A stretch of DNA of 52,347 nucleotides from an uncultured Phycisphaerae bacterium (GTDB lineage: Bacteria > Planctomycetota > Phycisphaerae > UBA1845 > PWPN01): assembly GCA_938005315.1 (NCBI GenBank), contig CALLOB010000072.1, positions 1 through 52,347 of the forward strand, written 5' to 3'. Below, in pieces: positions 11,265 through 20,029 of the stretch. The notes under the pieces were generated by a model that had not been told where the DNA came from, made no database searches, and saw only the letters and a program-made list of their open reading frames with translations. A program made the translations under genes and the position numbers. The stretch's first letter is position 1. Each line of letters begins with the position of its first letter.

Positions 11265-11666
11265 ATGTGAAACCTCCGAGCCGCCGGTGGGGAAATTCAC
11301 ACCGGGGCCATCGACCTCGATGCAAGCTCCATACCACCGCGGCTCGAATCGCAAGGTATTTCAGAGTAAAGAGTTATGGCGAATGCAATCGGTCTGCGCT
11401 GCCGAATTGGCAGCCGCGACACCGGCCGGGAATCGCGTGGCCGGATGCCTCGTCGGGCGAGCGCCTGGCCGTGGAACTGTCGGCGTTCCATGGTCACCTG
11501 CGGCCGGTGGCCGGCTTGTGGCTCCGGTGTGGCAGTCGTATTCTGCGGCGTTGGGCGACGGCCCGGCGGGCCTCGAGCGACGGGGATCGGCAAGACCGCC
11601 GCGGTCGCGGCGCCGGGCATGACGCCGGCGGCGTGGTTCCCGGGCACAGGGTCGGCGGGCGAACTG
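11265..11666. other. Divergent clpB/panB intergenic region with a 17 bp inverted repeat
   Basis: This 402 bp region separates two divergent genes and must hold both promoters. It contains a less GC-rich patch (about 11350-11390). It also has the inverted repeat GCTGCC-GAATT-GGCAGC at 11398-11414, a possible operator. I find no CIRCE element. A weak heat-shock-like pair on the minus strand (CTTGCAT, 12 bp, CCCCGGT, about 11326 down to 11301) is too poor to call. Short open frames here do not look like genes. Confidence 0.45.
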
Positions 11667-12524
11667 ATGACGGACGCGGGCAGGGTCACGATCGAACGGC
11701 TCGTGCAGCTCAAGCGCGCCGGCGGCAAGTTCAGCGTGCTGACCTGCTATGACGCCGCCATGGCCCGGCTGATGGACGCCTCCGGGCTCGACGTGCTGCT
11801 GGTGGGCGACACCGCGGCCGAGGTGGTGCTGGGCCTGCCCAGCACCCGGGCGATCCAGCCGGAGGTGCTGATCGAGTTGACCGCGGCGGTCCGGCGCGGC
11901 GCGACGCGGGCCATGGTGCTGGCCGACCTTCCATTCGCCTGCCGCAGCGGAGGGACCGAGGCGACTGTGGAGTGGGTGCGGCGGTTCATCGACTGCACCG
12001 GGGCTGACGCGGTGAAGATCGAGGTGACCTCCGGGGACGTGGGGCTGATCGAGGCGGCGACCGCGGCAGGCCTGCCGACGGTGGCCCACCTGGGCCTGCT
12101 GCCGCAGGCGATTTCCGATCGCAGCGGCTACCGTGCCCAGGGCCGCGAGGCCGAGGCTGCCGCCCGGATCATCGCGGACGCGGCCCGTTTCGAGCAGGCC
12201 GGGTCGCGGATGCTGCTGCTGGAGGCGGTGGCTTCGGAGGTAGCGGCCGAAGTCACCGCCCGTGCGGGCGTGCCGGTGATTGGTTGCTGCGCGGGCCCGG
12301 CCTGCGACGGCACGGTGGTGGTGCTGCACGACATGATCGGCCTGGGCGGCGGGCATCCTCCGCGGTCGGTGCGGCGCTACGCGGATCTCGGCGCGCTGCT
12401 CGGGGAGGCCTTCGCGGCCTATGCCCGCGACGTGCGGGAGGGCCGTTTCCCGGTGGAGGCCGAGGCGATCCACATGAAGTCCGGCGAGGCCGAGCGCCTG
12501 GCGGAACTGCTCGGCCGCGCCTGA
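11667..12524 (+). CDS. panB: 3-methyl-2-oxobutanoate hydroxymethyltransferase (ketopantoate synthase)
   Basis: PanB makes ketopantoate from alpha-ketoisovalerate and methylene-tetrahydrofolate, the first committed step of pantothenate and CoA synthesis. The 285-residue protein keeps the TIM-barrel landmarks: FSVLTCYDAAMARLMDASG, LLVGDTAAEVVLG, MVLADLPF, AVKIE, AHLGLLPQ and the C-terminal DMIGLGGGHPPR. The metal-binding Asp, Asp and Glu of VGD, LAD and KIE are present. The catalytic Glu is in LLLEAVASE. It diverges from typical PanB in the loop normally reading GDSLGMVVxG and in IGCCAGPACDG, where IGIGAGxxxDGQ is usual. Start 11667 is the best ATG, though its ribosome site is weak. It heads a plus-strand run with the next gene 18 nt downstream. 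Confidence 0.9.
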   Translation: MTDAGRVTIERLVQLKRAGGKFSVLTCYDAAMARLMDASGLDVLLVGDTAAEVVLGLPSTRAIQPEVLIELTAAVRRGATRAMVLADLPFACRSGGTEATVEWVRRFIDCTGADAVKIEVTSGDVGLIEAATAAGLPTVAHLGLLPQAISDRSGYRAQGREAEAAARIIADAARFEQAGSRMLLLEAVASEVAAEVTARAGVPVIGCCAGPACDGTVVVLHDMIGLGGGHPPRSVRRYADLGALLGEAFAAYARDVREGRFPVEAEAIHMKSGEAERLAELLGRA

Positions 12525-12542
12525 GCCGCCGGGGGAGCCGAC

Positions 12543-13478
12543 ATGCTTCTGTCCGTGGTCGTGCCCTGCTGCAACGAGTCCGCCAACATCGCCGAGCTTC
12601 ACCGCCGGCTGGCGGAGGTCTGCGCCGGGCTGGACCTGGACGCCGAGTTCGTGTTCGTGGACGACGGCAGCCGGGACGACACGCTGGAACGGCTCAAGGC
12701 CCTGGCCGGCACGGACCCTCGGGTGCGGGTACTGAGTCTGTCGAGGAACTTCGGGCATCAGGCGGCGCTGTCGGCGGGCATCGACCATGCCGCCGGGGAC
12801 GCGGTGGTGGTGATGGACGCCGACCTTCAGCACCCGCCGGAGCTGATCGAGGAGTTCGTAACCCGCTGGCGGGCCGGTTACGACCTGGTGTACGCCTACC
12901 GCGAGGGGGTCCGGCCGCGGCTGGGCTACCGGCTGATCAACGCTCTGGTCAGCACGCGGATTCCGGCGGAATCGGCGGACTTCCGGCTGATGGACCGGCG
13001 GGTGGTCGATGCCTTCCGCCGGATGCCGGAGCGTGCCCGGTTCATCCGCGGGATGATCAGCTGGCTGGGGTTCCGGCAGTGCGGCGTGGGCTACCGTGAC
13101 CGGCAGCGTTTCGCGGGACGGCGCAGCTACACGCTGCGCCAGACGGCCCGCATGGCGCTGAACGCGGTGCTGGCCTTCTCGACGGTGCCGCTGCGGGCGG
13201 CCTCGCTGCTGGGGTTGTGCACCCTGTCGGCGGGGCTGGTGTACGGGGTCTACATTCTCTATGCCCGGCTCTCGGGCCGGCCGATCGAGCCGGGGTGGAC
13301 GGCGCTGATGCTGACGGTGCTGATCCTGGGAGGCGTGCAGCTGATCTGCGTGGGCATCATCGCCGAGTACGTCGGGCGGATCTTCGAAGAGGTCAAGCAG
13401 CGTCCGCTGTATGTCGTGCGGGAATGGATCGGTCCGGCGGACCGGCGTCCGGAGGACCGGAGGGAGAACGTGCGGTGA
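12543..13478 (+). CDS. Family 2 glycosyltransferase, polyprenyl-phosphate (DPM1/GtrB/ArnC) type
   Basis: The 311-residue enzyme has an N-terminal GT-A domain: LLSVVVPCCNESANIAELH, EFVFVDDGSRDDTLERL, SLSRNFGHQAALSAGIDHA and the metal/nucleotide site VMDADLQHPPE. Two transmembrane helices follow (about residues 220-240 and 255-280). This is the layout of enzymes that move a sugar from a nucleotide donor to undecaprenyl phosphate at the cytoplasmic membrane. The sugar cannot be read from sequence. GGGGAG lies upstream of ATG 12543. Its stop overlaps the start of the next gene by 4 nt, so the two are probably translationally coupled. Confidence 0.93.
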   Translation: MLLSVVVPCCNESANIAELHRRLAEVCAGLDLDAEFVFVDDGSRDDTLERLKALAGTDPRVRVLSLSRNFGHQAALSAGIDHAAGDAVVVMDADLQHPPELIEEFVTRWRAGYDLVYAYREGVRPRLGYRLINALVSTRIPAESADFRLMDRRVVDAFRRMPERARFIRGMISWLGFRQCGVGYRDRQRFAGRRSYTLRQTARMALNAVLAFSTVPLRAASLLGLCTLSAGLVYGVYILYARLSGRPIEPGWTALMLTVLILGGVQLICVGIIAEYVGRIFEEVKQRPLYVVREWIGPADRRPEDRRENVR

Positions 13479-14728
13479 GCGACGACGACCGGGCCCGCTT
13501 CGATCTGATGCAGCTGGCGGAGGTCGCCCAGCGGATGGGCGAGACCTTCGAGCTGGAGCCTCTGCTGCGAACCATCGAGAACGCCGGCCGCGCGGCCCTG
13601 GGCTGCGAGCGGGCCACGGTCTTTCTGCACGATCCGGCCACCGGCACGCTGGTCAGCAAGGTGGCCACCGGCACGGGCGAGATCCGCATCCCCATCGGCC
13701 AGGGCATCGCCGGCGAGGCGGCGCGGCTGCGATCGGTGATCGTGGTGCCCGACGCCTACGCCGATCCGCGTTTCAATCCGCAGGTCGATCATCGCACCGG
13801 ATACCGGACGCGCAACCTGCTGACGCTGCCGTTGACCGCGCCGGACGGCGAGCTGATCGGCGTGCTGCAGGTGCTCAACAAGATCGATGGGCCGTTCACG
13901 CCGCAGGACGAACTGCTGGCCGCGGCGCTGGGGGCCCTGACCGGAGTGGCCGTCAAGCGGCAGGTGCTGCTCGACCAGGCCGCCGCCAAGCAGCGGATGG
14001 AACGCGACCTGAATATCGCCCGCGACATCCAGCGGAGGCTGCTGCCGAAGTCCGACCCGCGGTTGCCGGGCTTCGACATCGCCGGCTGGAACCTGCCGGC
14101 CGACCAGACCGGCGGCGACTGCTACGACTTCCACATCCTCCCCGGCGACCGGCTGGGCGTTCTGGTGGCCGACGCCACCGGCCACGGCATCGGCCCGGCG
14201 CTGATCGTGTCGCAGTGCCGCGCGGTCTTCCGGGCGTTCGCCCAGGCCGGAGGCGATCCGGCCGTGATCGCCGCCCGGGTCAACGCCCTGATGTGCGCCG
14301 ATCTGCCGGCCGACCGCTTCGTGACCTGCTTTTTCGGGGTGCTCGACGCCGCCAGGGCGACGCTGCACTACGTCAGCGCCGGCCAGGGGCCGCTGTGGCA
14401 CTACCGGGCGGCCGAGGACCGGGTGGACGAGCGACCGGCGACCTGCCTGCCGATCGGCATCATGCCGGACATGCCGGTGGAGGCGGGCGAGCCGGTGGTC
14501 TTCGCTCCCGGCGATGTGTTCCTGCTGCTGACCGACGGCTTCATCGAGTGGGCCCGCGAGGACGGGGAGCAGTACGGCGCCGGACGGCTGGTGGATCTGG
14601 TCCGCCGCCATCACCACCTGCCCAGCGCTGAGCTGATCCGGCGGATCCACGAGGACGTGCGGGCCTTCGCCGGACCGGCGCCGCAGGGCGACGACCTCAC
14701 GGCCGTTCTGATCCGCAGGACTGCCTGA
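13475..14728 (+). CDS. GAF domain / SpoIIE-type PP2C serine phosphatase (RsbU-like)
   Basis: The gene starts with GTG at 13475 inside GTGA, overlapping the stop of the glycosyltransferase, with AGGGAG upstream. Residues about 20-165 form a GAF sensor (ALGCERATVFLHDPATGTLV, IPIGQGIAGEAA, LLTLPLTAPDGELIGVLQV). A coiled-coil linker (RDLNIARDIQRRLLP) leads into a SpoIIE phosphatase. Metal-binding motifs are DQTGGDCYDF, VADATGHGIGPAL, LLTDGFIEW and QGDDLTAVLI. Such proteins dephosphorylate anti-sigma-factor antagonists in partner-switching systems. No STAS antagonist or anti-sigma kinase gene is adjacent, so the partner is elsewhere. The length is 417 aa. Confidence 0.93.
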   Translation: MSDDDRARFDLMQLAEVAQRMGETFELEPLLRTIENAGRAALGCERATVFLHDPATGTLVSKVATGTGEIRIPIGQGIAGEAARLRSVIVVPDAYADPRFNPQVDHRTGYRTRNLLTLPLTAPDGELIGVLQVLNKIDGPFTPQDELLAAALGALTGVAVKRQVLLDQAAAKQRMERDLNIARDIQRRLLPKSDPRLPGFDIAGWNLPADQTGGDCYDFHILPGDRLGVLVADATGHGIGPALIVSQCRAVFRAFAQAGGDPAVIAARVNALMCADLPADRFVTCFFGVLDAARATLHYVSAGQGPLWHYRAAEDRVDERPATCLPIGIMPDMPVEAGEPVVFAPGDVFLLLTDGFIEWAREDGEQYGAGRLVDLVRRHHHLPSAELIRRIHEDVRAFAGPAPQGDDLTAVLIRRTA

Positions 14729-14767
14729 ATCGAGGGTTTTCAGGACTTTCCGGAGCAGGCTGGCGAC

Positions 14768-16222
14768 ATGCGCCGCGGACCGGTCATGACCCGACGGCAT
14801 TTCCTGGGGGATGCGGCCCGGGCCGCGGCGGCGGCCGGCCTGGCCGCAGGGCGATCGACCGCGCCGGGCGCCGAACCGCCGGCCACGGCCTCCTCGCCGT
14901 CCGGGCGGACGTTCTACCTGCCCGAGAACCCGGCCTGCACCATCGTGGACAGCGCCGCTGATTCGCTGCGTTTCACGCTGACGCGATGCCTGACCACATA
15001 CCGGGGCCATGCCTGCTCGACCTCCACATTCGTGGACACCGAAGGCGCGATCATGGGCTGGCACGACTTCGGCCCGCTGGAAGGCCCGGGCTGGGCGGCC
15101 AACGCCGTCGGCGGGGCCCGCGAGCTGATCGGCTGGGCGCGGTTCATGGGCCGACCCGAGATGGAGCGGACGGCGCTGTCGGTGCTCGACCATGTGCTGG
15201 AGAACGGCTTTATCGACGCCTCCAGCGGCCTGATCCGCGGCTACCGGCACGTCCCGCGCGACGCGCTGGTGCTGAACTTCAAGCACAACAACGACTGGTT
15301 CTGTCCGGGCTCGACGGCCCGGGTGGCGGTGCAGATGCTGCAGGCCGCCGAGCTCGATGAGCGGCGGCGCGGGCGGCTGCAGGCCGCGGCGACGGGTTAC
15401 GCCCGCTGGCTCGACGAGCACCTCCGGATGTTGCCGTCCGGCTGGTTCCCGCGACGCTGCACACCCACGGGTGCCCACTACACGCAGGCGGCCGAGGGCG
15501 GCACGGACCGCTTCTTCGACGGCAGCGCCGACGGGCTGTTCATCCTGCAGCTCTGGGCCGAACTCACCGCCGGCGGTCTGGCCGATTACCGGGCGAAACT
15601 GGCGCGGGGCGCGAGGGTGTTCATGGAGGCCGGAGGGATCTACGGGAGCATCAACCACGACACCTATGACGCCCACGAGAACGTGGCGTATGCTTGCGCC
15701 TTCCGCATCCTGCGCCGGGCCTCGCAGGTGCTGGACGATCCCGAGCCGGCCCGGTTCGCCCACCGGCGGGTCCTGCCCGGTCTGGACCGCTTCCAGATGC
15801 ATGAGGACCGCAACGGCGTGGCCACCCGCGGCCTGCTGTGGATGGAGGAGAGCTGGGACACCGCCTATCTGTGGGAAAACGCGGAGGCGGCGATGGCTTA
15901 CTTTGAGGCCGCCACCGACACCGGCCGGACCGACCACCTGCTGGACGGCCTGACCATCCTGCGGGCCGCGGCCAAGCACCACTACGGCCCGCACGGCTTC
16001 CTGACCGAGGGCGTGGACTGGAACAACCACGTCGGGCGGGAGCACCACATCGACGGGGCGAAGTTCGGCGCGATCCGCTACACCGAGCCGTTCCTCAACA
16101 ACCAGCACATCGTCGAGCCGACGCTGTATTACCTGGCGCACCACGCCCGGCATTCCGAGGAGGCGGGCCGGCGCGTCTGGCGCGACGTCGAGGGCAACGT
16201 GCTGCTGCGGCTGGAGGCCTGA
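14768..16222 (+). CDS. Tat-exported (alpha/alpha)6-barrel protein, glycosidase/epimerase-like, unknown specificity
   Basis: The 484-residue protein opens with a twin-arginine signal (MTRRHFLGDAARAAAAAGLA) and is therefore exported folded. The rest is a series of helical hairpins rich in Trp, His and Asp (GPGWAANAVGGARELIGWAR, NNDWFCPGSTARVAVQMLQ, MEESWDTAYLWENAEAAMAY, EGVDWNNHVGREHH). This matches the six-hairpin fold of AGE epimerases and GH88/GH105-like enzymes, but I cannot match a family motif. A second Met at 14789 lies just before the Arg pair and could be the true start. It lies 39 nt after the phosphatase gene on the same strand and converges with serC. The function is inferred to be carbohydrate-related. 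Confidence 0.7.
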   Translation: MRRGPVMTRRHFLGDAARAAAAAGLAAGRSTAPGAEPPATASSPSGRTFYLPENPACTIVDSAADSLRFTLTRCLTTYRGHACSTSTFVDTEGAIMGWHDFGPLEGPGWAANAVGGARELIGWARFMGRPEMERTALSVLDHVLENGFIDASSGLIRGYRHVPRDALVLNFKHNNDWFCPGSTARVAVQMLQAAELDERRRGRLQAAATGYARWLDEHLRMLPSGWFPRRCTPTGAHYTQAAEGGTDRFFDGSADGLFILQLWAELTAGGLADYRAKLARGARVFMEAGGIYGSINHDTYDAHENVAYACAFRILRRASQVLDDPEPARFAHRRVLPGLDRFQMHEDRNGVATRGLLWMEESWDTAYLWENAEAAMAYFEAATDTGRTDHLLDGLTILRAAAKHHYGPHGFLTEGVDWNNHVGREHHIDGAKFGAIRYTEPFLNNQHIVEPTLYYLAHHARHSEEAGRRVWRDVEGNVLLRLEA

Positions 16223-16235
16223 GCGGCACGCGGCC

Positions 16236-17405
16236 TCATTTCGCCGGCCGGTTGGTCTCGTAGGCCCATTCGAGCCACTGCAGGGCGAGTTTCATGTCCG
16301 CGGGGTCCACGGTCGGACCGCCCCAGAGGCGGAAGCCCGGCGGGGCGTCGCGATAGGATCCGCTGTCGTGGACCGCGCCCTCGGCGTCGATGGCGGAACT
16401 GACCTTCTTGCAGAAGGCCGCCTGATCCTCGGCCGAAAGGGCCTTGAACCAGCCTGCGACCACCTTCAGACAGATCGACGTGCTCGAGCGGATGGCCGGC
16501 GAGACCGGCAGGAAGTCGATCCAGTCGTGACCGGCCACGAAATCCTCGACGACCTTGAGATTCTCGCGGCTGCGGGCGATCAGCGCATCCAGCCCGCGCT
16601 TGCCCCCGTGGACCAGATCGCGGGCCCACTGGAGAGCGTCGATGTAGTCCTCGACGGCGATCATCGACGGCGTGTTGATGGTGTCGCCCTCGAAGATGCC
16701 GGCGATCAGCTTGCCGCCCTTGGTCAGGCGGAAGATCTTGGGCATCGGCCAGGGGGGTGAATAGCTTTCCAGCCGCTGCACCGCCCGGGGCGAGAGCACC
16801 AGCATTCCGTGGGCGGCCTCGCCGCCGAGGCACTTCTGCCACGACCAGGTGACCACATCCAGCCGCGGCCAGGGCAGGGGCATGGCGAAGACCGCGCTGG
16901 TGGCGTCGCAGAGCGTCAGCCCCTGACGGTCCGCGGGGATCTCGACGTCGTCGGGCATCTTGACGCCGCTGGTCGTGCCGTTCCAGGTGAAGACCACGTC
17001 GGTGTTCCAGTCCACCTCCTTGAGGTCGGGAATCTCGCCGTAGGCGGCCTTCATCACCTTGACGTCCTTGAGCTTGAGCTGCCGGGTGATGTCGGTGACC
17101 CAGCCCTCGCCGAAGCTCTCCCAGGCCATCGCGGTCACCGGACGGGCCCCCAGCAGGCTCCACATGGCGCACTCGAAGGCTCCGGTGTCGCTGCCGGGCA
17201 GGATGCCGACCAGGTAGTCGTCGGGAATCCGGGCGACCTGACGGCTCAGGTCGATGGCCTGCTTGAGGCGGGCCTTGCCCGGCTTGGCCCGATGGGAACG
17301 ACCGACCAGGGCCGCCGACAGCGCCCCGACGGTCCACCCGGGACGCTTGCAGGTCGGGCCGGAACTGAAATGCGGCGAAGCGGGCTTGGCGTTGGGCTTT
17401 TGCAC
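16236..17405 (-). CDS. serC: Phosphoserine aminotransferase
   Basis: This PLP enzyme converts 3-phosphohydroxypyruvate and glutamate to phosphoserine in serine synthesis. The sequence begins [20 protein letters not shown] and continues with [20 protein letters not shown]. This is the form found in alphaproteobacteria and archaea rather than the E. coli type. [20 protein letters not shown] and [15 protein letters not shown] follow. The PLP lysine is in [17 protein letters not shown], and the substrate loop is [20 protein letters not shown]. The start is GTG 17405, preceded by AGGAGA at eight bases. Longer in-frame forms up to 17579 lack homology and have no better ribosome site. The length is 389 aa. 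Confidence 0.93.
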   Translation of the reverse strand: MQKPNAKPASPHFSSGPTCKRPGWTVGALSAALVGRSHRAKPGKARLKQAIDLSRQVARIPDDYLVGILPGSDTGAFECAMWSLLGARPVTAMAWESFGEGWVTDITRQLKLKDVKVMKAAYGEIPDLKEVDWNTDVVFTWNGTTSGVKMPDDVEIPADRQGLTLCDATSAVFAMPLPWPRLDVVTWSWQKCLGGEAAHGMLVLSPRAVQRLESYSPPWPMPKIFRLTKGGKLIAGIFEGDTINTPSMIAVEDYIDALQWARDLVHGGKRGLDALIARSRENLKVVEDFVAGHDWIDFLPVSPAIRSSTSICLKVVAGWFKALSAEDQAAFCKKVSSAIDAEGAVHDSGSYRDAPPGFRLWGGPTVDPADMKLALQWLEWAYETNRPAK

Positions 17406-17498
17406 GCGAATGATCTCCTGCTTGTGCTTGACTGCGACTCCGCCCGCGACGGCTTCGAGAGGGCCGTTCGGGCCGGCCACACGCGCCGCACGACGGGC

Positions 17499-17526
17499 GC
17501 TATAAAGATGGACCAATGTACGCCAA
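17499..17526 (-). promoter_or_regulatory. Possible sigma-70-type promoter for serC
   Basis: On the minus strand TTGGCG (17526-17521) and TATAGC (17504-17499) are separated by 16 bp. Each hexamer matches consensus at four of six positions. Transcription would start about 85 bases before the serC GTG. The site stands out as AT-rich in a GC-rich gap but is unproven. Confidence 0.4.
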
Positions 17527-17614
17527 GACCGCCAGACAGGCAAGACGGAAAGCCGTCCGGCGGATAGGGAGTGCCCCATCCTCGTTCCCCGGACCTGTTC
17601 ATCGGCCCGGTCCG

Positions 17615-17643
17615 CCGGCGAGGCGTCCCTCGGGCCTCGCCGG
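17615..17643. repeat. Strong inverted repeat (hairpin) between the OmpA-like gene and serC
   Basis: CCGGCGAGGC (17615-17624) and GCCTCGCCGG (17634-17643) form a perfect 10 bp stem with a 9-base loop. It lies just downstream of the stop of the minus-strand lipoprotein gene at 17670. No U-run follows on either strand, so it may be a factor-dependent terminator or an mRNA-stabilising hairpin. Confidence 0.5.
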
Positions 17644-17669
17644 GACGATAAAGGCCTGGGAGCCGGGAG

Positions 17670-18329
17670 CTACTGAGCGGCCGCAGTCTTGGGCGCCAGG
17701 GCGTAGATCTCGACGCGCCGGTTGGCCTGACGCGACGCAGCGCTGTCATTGGGTGCGGTGGGACGGCTTTCTCCCCACCCGCAGGCGGCCATGAGATTCT
17801 TGACGCCCAGCTTCCTGAGGTTGCGCACCACCGTCAGGGCCCGCTGACAGCTCAGCTCGTAATTGTCTTCCCACTTGCTGTACTTGATCGGCTCGTTGTC
17901 GGTGTGCCCGAAGACGAAGATTTCGTGGTCGGGATACTTGGACTTGATGGTGTCGGCCACGCTCTGAAGCGTCCTGCGGCCGGCCGGACGCAGGTCTCGC
18001 TTGCCGGAGTCGAACAGGACCGTCCCCTCGATGGAGGTCATCGCTCCGCCGGGGAAAGCGGTCCAGCCGGGCGATGCGTCCTGCCCCGTGGCCAGCTGGT
18101 CGCGCAGCCGGTCGATCTCGCTCTGAAGACGCAGCGCGTCCTCCTTGCACGCGCCGAGATCCCCCTGGCACTGGGCCAGTTGGTCCTCCAGTTCGCGAAT
18201 GCGGGCCTGGGCCCGATCGGCGGTCTGATCCTGCGTGACCAACCTCTGGTCCTTCTCCGCGCAACCCGCGGCCAGCAGGCACATGCCGGCAGTCAGCAGC
18301 ATGGTGGTGACAACAGGGCTACTTCTCAT
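17670..18329 (-). CDS. OmpA/MotB-family peptidoglycan-associated lipoprotein
   Basis: The 219-residue precursor has a lipoprotein signal ending in LLAAGC (Cys23), so it should be lipidated, presumably in the outer membrane. Residues 30-85 are a coiled coil (ADRAQARIRELEDQLAQCQG, KEDALRLQSEIDRLRDQL). Residues 100-215 are an OmpA C-terminal domain: GTVLFDSGKRDLRPAGRRTL, EIFVFGHTDNEPIK, ELSCQRALTVVRNL and ASRQANRRVEIYAL. The Asp of GHTDN and the Arg of NRRVEI are the usual contacts with the peptide stem of peptidoglycan. ATG 18329 has a strong GGAGGAG site. A 170 bp gap separates it from the upstream prepilin peptidase gene on the same strand. It may stabilise the envelope or a secretion machine. 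Confidence 0.92.
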   Translation of the reverse strand: MRSSPVVTTMLLTAGMCLLAAGCAEKDQRLVTQDQTADRAQARIRELEDQLAQCQGDLGACKEDALRLQSEIDRLRDQLATGQDASPGWTAFPGGAMTSIEGTVLFDSGKRDLRPAGRRTLQSVADTIKSKYPDHEIFVFGHTDNEPIKYSKWEDNYELSCQRALTVVRNLRKLGVKNLMAACGWGESRPTAPNDSAASRQANRRVEIYALAPKTAAAQ

Positions 18330-18499
18330 GGCTGGACTCCTCCGATACTGTCCGGCCCGCAACGCCGACGTCAGGCGGCACCGGTGCGCCACGGCGACCG
18401 GCCATCATGCACCCGAGCCGACGCCGTGCGAGGCAACGACGCGATAGGATATCCCCGGGCGCGGTGGGCGGCAACCTCTCCGGACCTCACCCGGCACCG

Positions 18500-19993
18500 T
18501 CACATCGCCCAGGCGCGGTCCAGCAGCCCCCGCAGGTTCAGGTGCTCCAGGATGCGGTCCTGAAAAAGCACCACCACCAGGAAGCCCAGGGCCAGCCAGG
18601 GGCCGTAAGGGAGGGCTCGGGCCTGACGCCGCAGACGGATCACCATCAGGGCCAGCAACGCCAGCGGTGCGGCCACGAAGAACCCCAGAAACGCCACCAC
18701 CCACCCGGCGACCGCTCCGGTGGCCGCCAGGATGTGAACGTCGCCCATGCCCAGGGCCTCTCGCCCGAACGCCAGCGTGAAGACAATGCGGGCAAGCCAG
18801 GCCACCGCCCCGCCGAGGATCCAGCCGCACAGTCCGGTGGCCAGCCCCAGCAGGGGCTGCCAGGTCCAGGCCTGCAGCGGCCGGGCGTGCAGCCAGGACT
18901 CCCAGGTCTGCGCAAGGGCCGGCCAGCGGGCCAGGGCCAAATGAACCCCGACTGCCAGGACGATGGCCGGGCTGATGATCAGCAGCTCGGTGGCGGCGAT
19001 TCGCCGTGCGCCGCCGGCCTCGGCCGCGATGGTTTCCAGGATCTGAGCGTCCTCCTCGGGGTGCGGGTGGGCGGCCGCCAGAGCCAGCGCGGCGAAGAGC
19101 ACTGCGGCGCCGGCCAGCAGCCGGATCGCCCCGTGGTCGGTGGCTTCGCCGGGCTCGAGGATGCGGCCGTCGGGCGTGTAGGTCAGCAGCGAGGAGGCCA
19201 AGGGGCGCATGTCCGGCTGCAGCTGCATCGCCACCGCGTAGGCCAGGACCAGCAGCATCGGCGGCACGATCCACCACGCCGACCGGGCGGCCGGGGCGTC
19301 AGGCGGCACCGGGGCCGAATCGCCAGCACTCTCCGCGACCGCTACGTTGGTGCCGGGCGGTTCGACGGGCGGTCTGTCCTCGCCGTTCTCGTGCCTTGCG
19401 GCCAGAAGGGCTGCCAGTCCCGCACCAATGCCCAGTCCCGCGGCCGCGGCCGCGGCGATGGCCGCCTGGGTCGCACTGGGGCGGATCCAGGCCGACGGAC
19501 CGAGGCTGGTGGGCGGCGTCCAGAGGCTGTGGGCCGCCAGTCCCGCACCGGTGATGATCCACGTCAGCCGGATGTCCACCATGTAGGCCTCGAGGTCCAT
19601 GACCGCCAGGGCCAGCAGGCCGGCCGCCAGCGTCCAGTGGGCCAGCAGCATGGGCCAGTCGGCCGAGAGCTCGGCCACGCCGAGGCGCTGGCGACCGACG
19701 AAGAAGCCGTCGTAAACCATCAGGAAAAGCAGGGCGCAGGCCAGTTCGACGAAGGGGTACTGCAGGGAGATCGGTCCGCGGCAGTACCGGCACCGCCCGC
19801 CGAGCCGCAGGCAGCTGAGCACCGGGATGTTGTCGTGCCAGGCCAGGGTATGTCCGCACCGGGGGCAGAACGACCACAGCGGGCGGCGGGCCAGGAGGTT
19901 GCGCGGCCAGCGGTAGATGATCACATTGAGGAAACTGCCGACGCAGGCTCCCAGGACGAGGATCAGGGCTGACCACCAGATGGCTGCCTGCAA
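18500..19993 (-). CDS. Prepilin peptidase (A24 family) with a large internal insertion
   Basis: This inner-membrane aspartic protease cleaves and N-methylates type IV pilin and type II secretion pseudopilins. The N-terminal methyltransferase-associated region is complete: GACVGSFLNVIIYRWPRNLL and the zinc-type CPRC...CRYC cysteines. The catalytic aspartates are Asp133 (VMDLEAYMVD) and Asp418 (GMGDVHILAATGAVAG). In typical enzymes these are about 65 residues apart; here they are 285 apart. The insertion holds three or four extra membrane segments and a charged loop. The total length is 497 aa against a usual 250-290. The best start is TTG 19993 preceded by GGGAG; no nearby ATG exists. No pilus genes are adjacent. 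Confidence 0.9.
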   Translation of the reverse strand: MQAAIWWSALILVLGACVGSFLNVIIYRWPRNLLARRPLWSFCPRCGHTLAWHDNIPVLSCLRLGGRCRYCRGPISLQYPFVELACALLFLMVYDGFFVGRQRLGVAELSADWPMLLAHWTLAAGLLALAVMDLEAYMVDIRLTWIITGAGLAAHSLWTPPTSLGPSAWIRPSATQAAIAAAAAAGLGIGAGLAALLAARHENGEDRPPVEPPGTNVAVAESAGDSAPVPPDAPAARSAWWIVPPMLLVLAYAVAMQLQPDMRPLASSLLTYTPDGRILEPGEATDHGAIRLLAGAAVLFAALALAAAHPHPEEDAQILETIAAEAGGARRIAATELLIISPAIVLAVGVHLALARWPALAQTWESWLHARPLQAWTWQPLLGLATGLCGWILGGAVAWLARIVFTLAFGREALGMGDVHILAATGAVAGWVVAFLGFFVAAPLALLALMVIRLRRQARALPYGPWLALGFLVVVLFQDRILEHLNLRGLLDRAWAM

Positions 19994-20029
19994 CGCGGCG
20001 TCTCCCGTGGCCCGTTCGGGGCGGAGGGC

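Noticed and set aside
11301-11326. Heat-shock-like promoter (CTTGCAT, CCCCGGT) for clpB
   Set aside because: It matches sigma-32 consensus poorly and there is no supporting CIRCE or second element.
11287-11622. 111-codon open frame between clpB and panB
   Set aside because: It has no protein-like features and overlaps both expected promoter regions.
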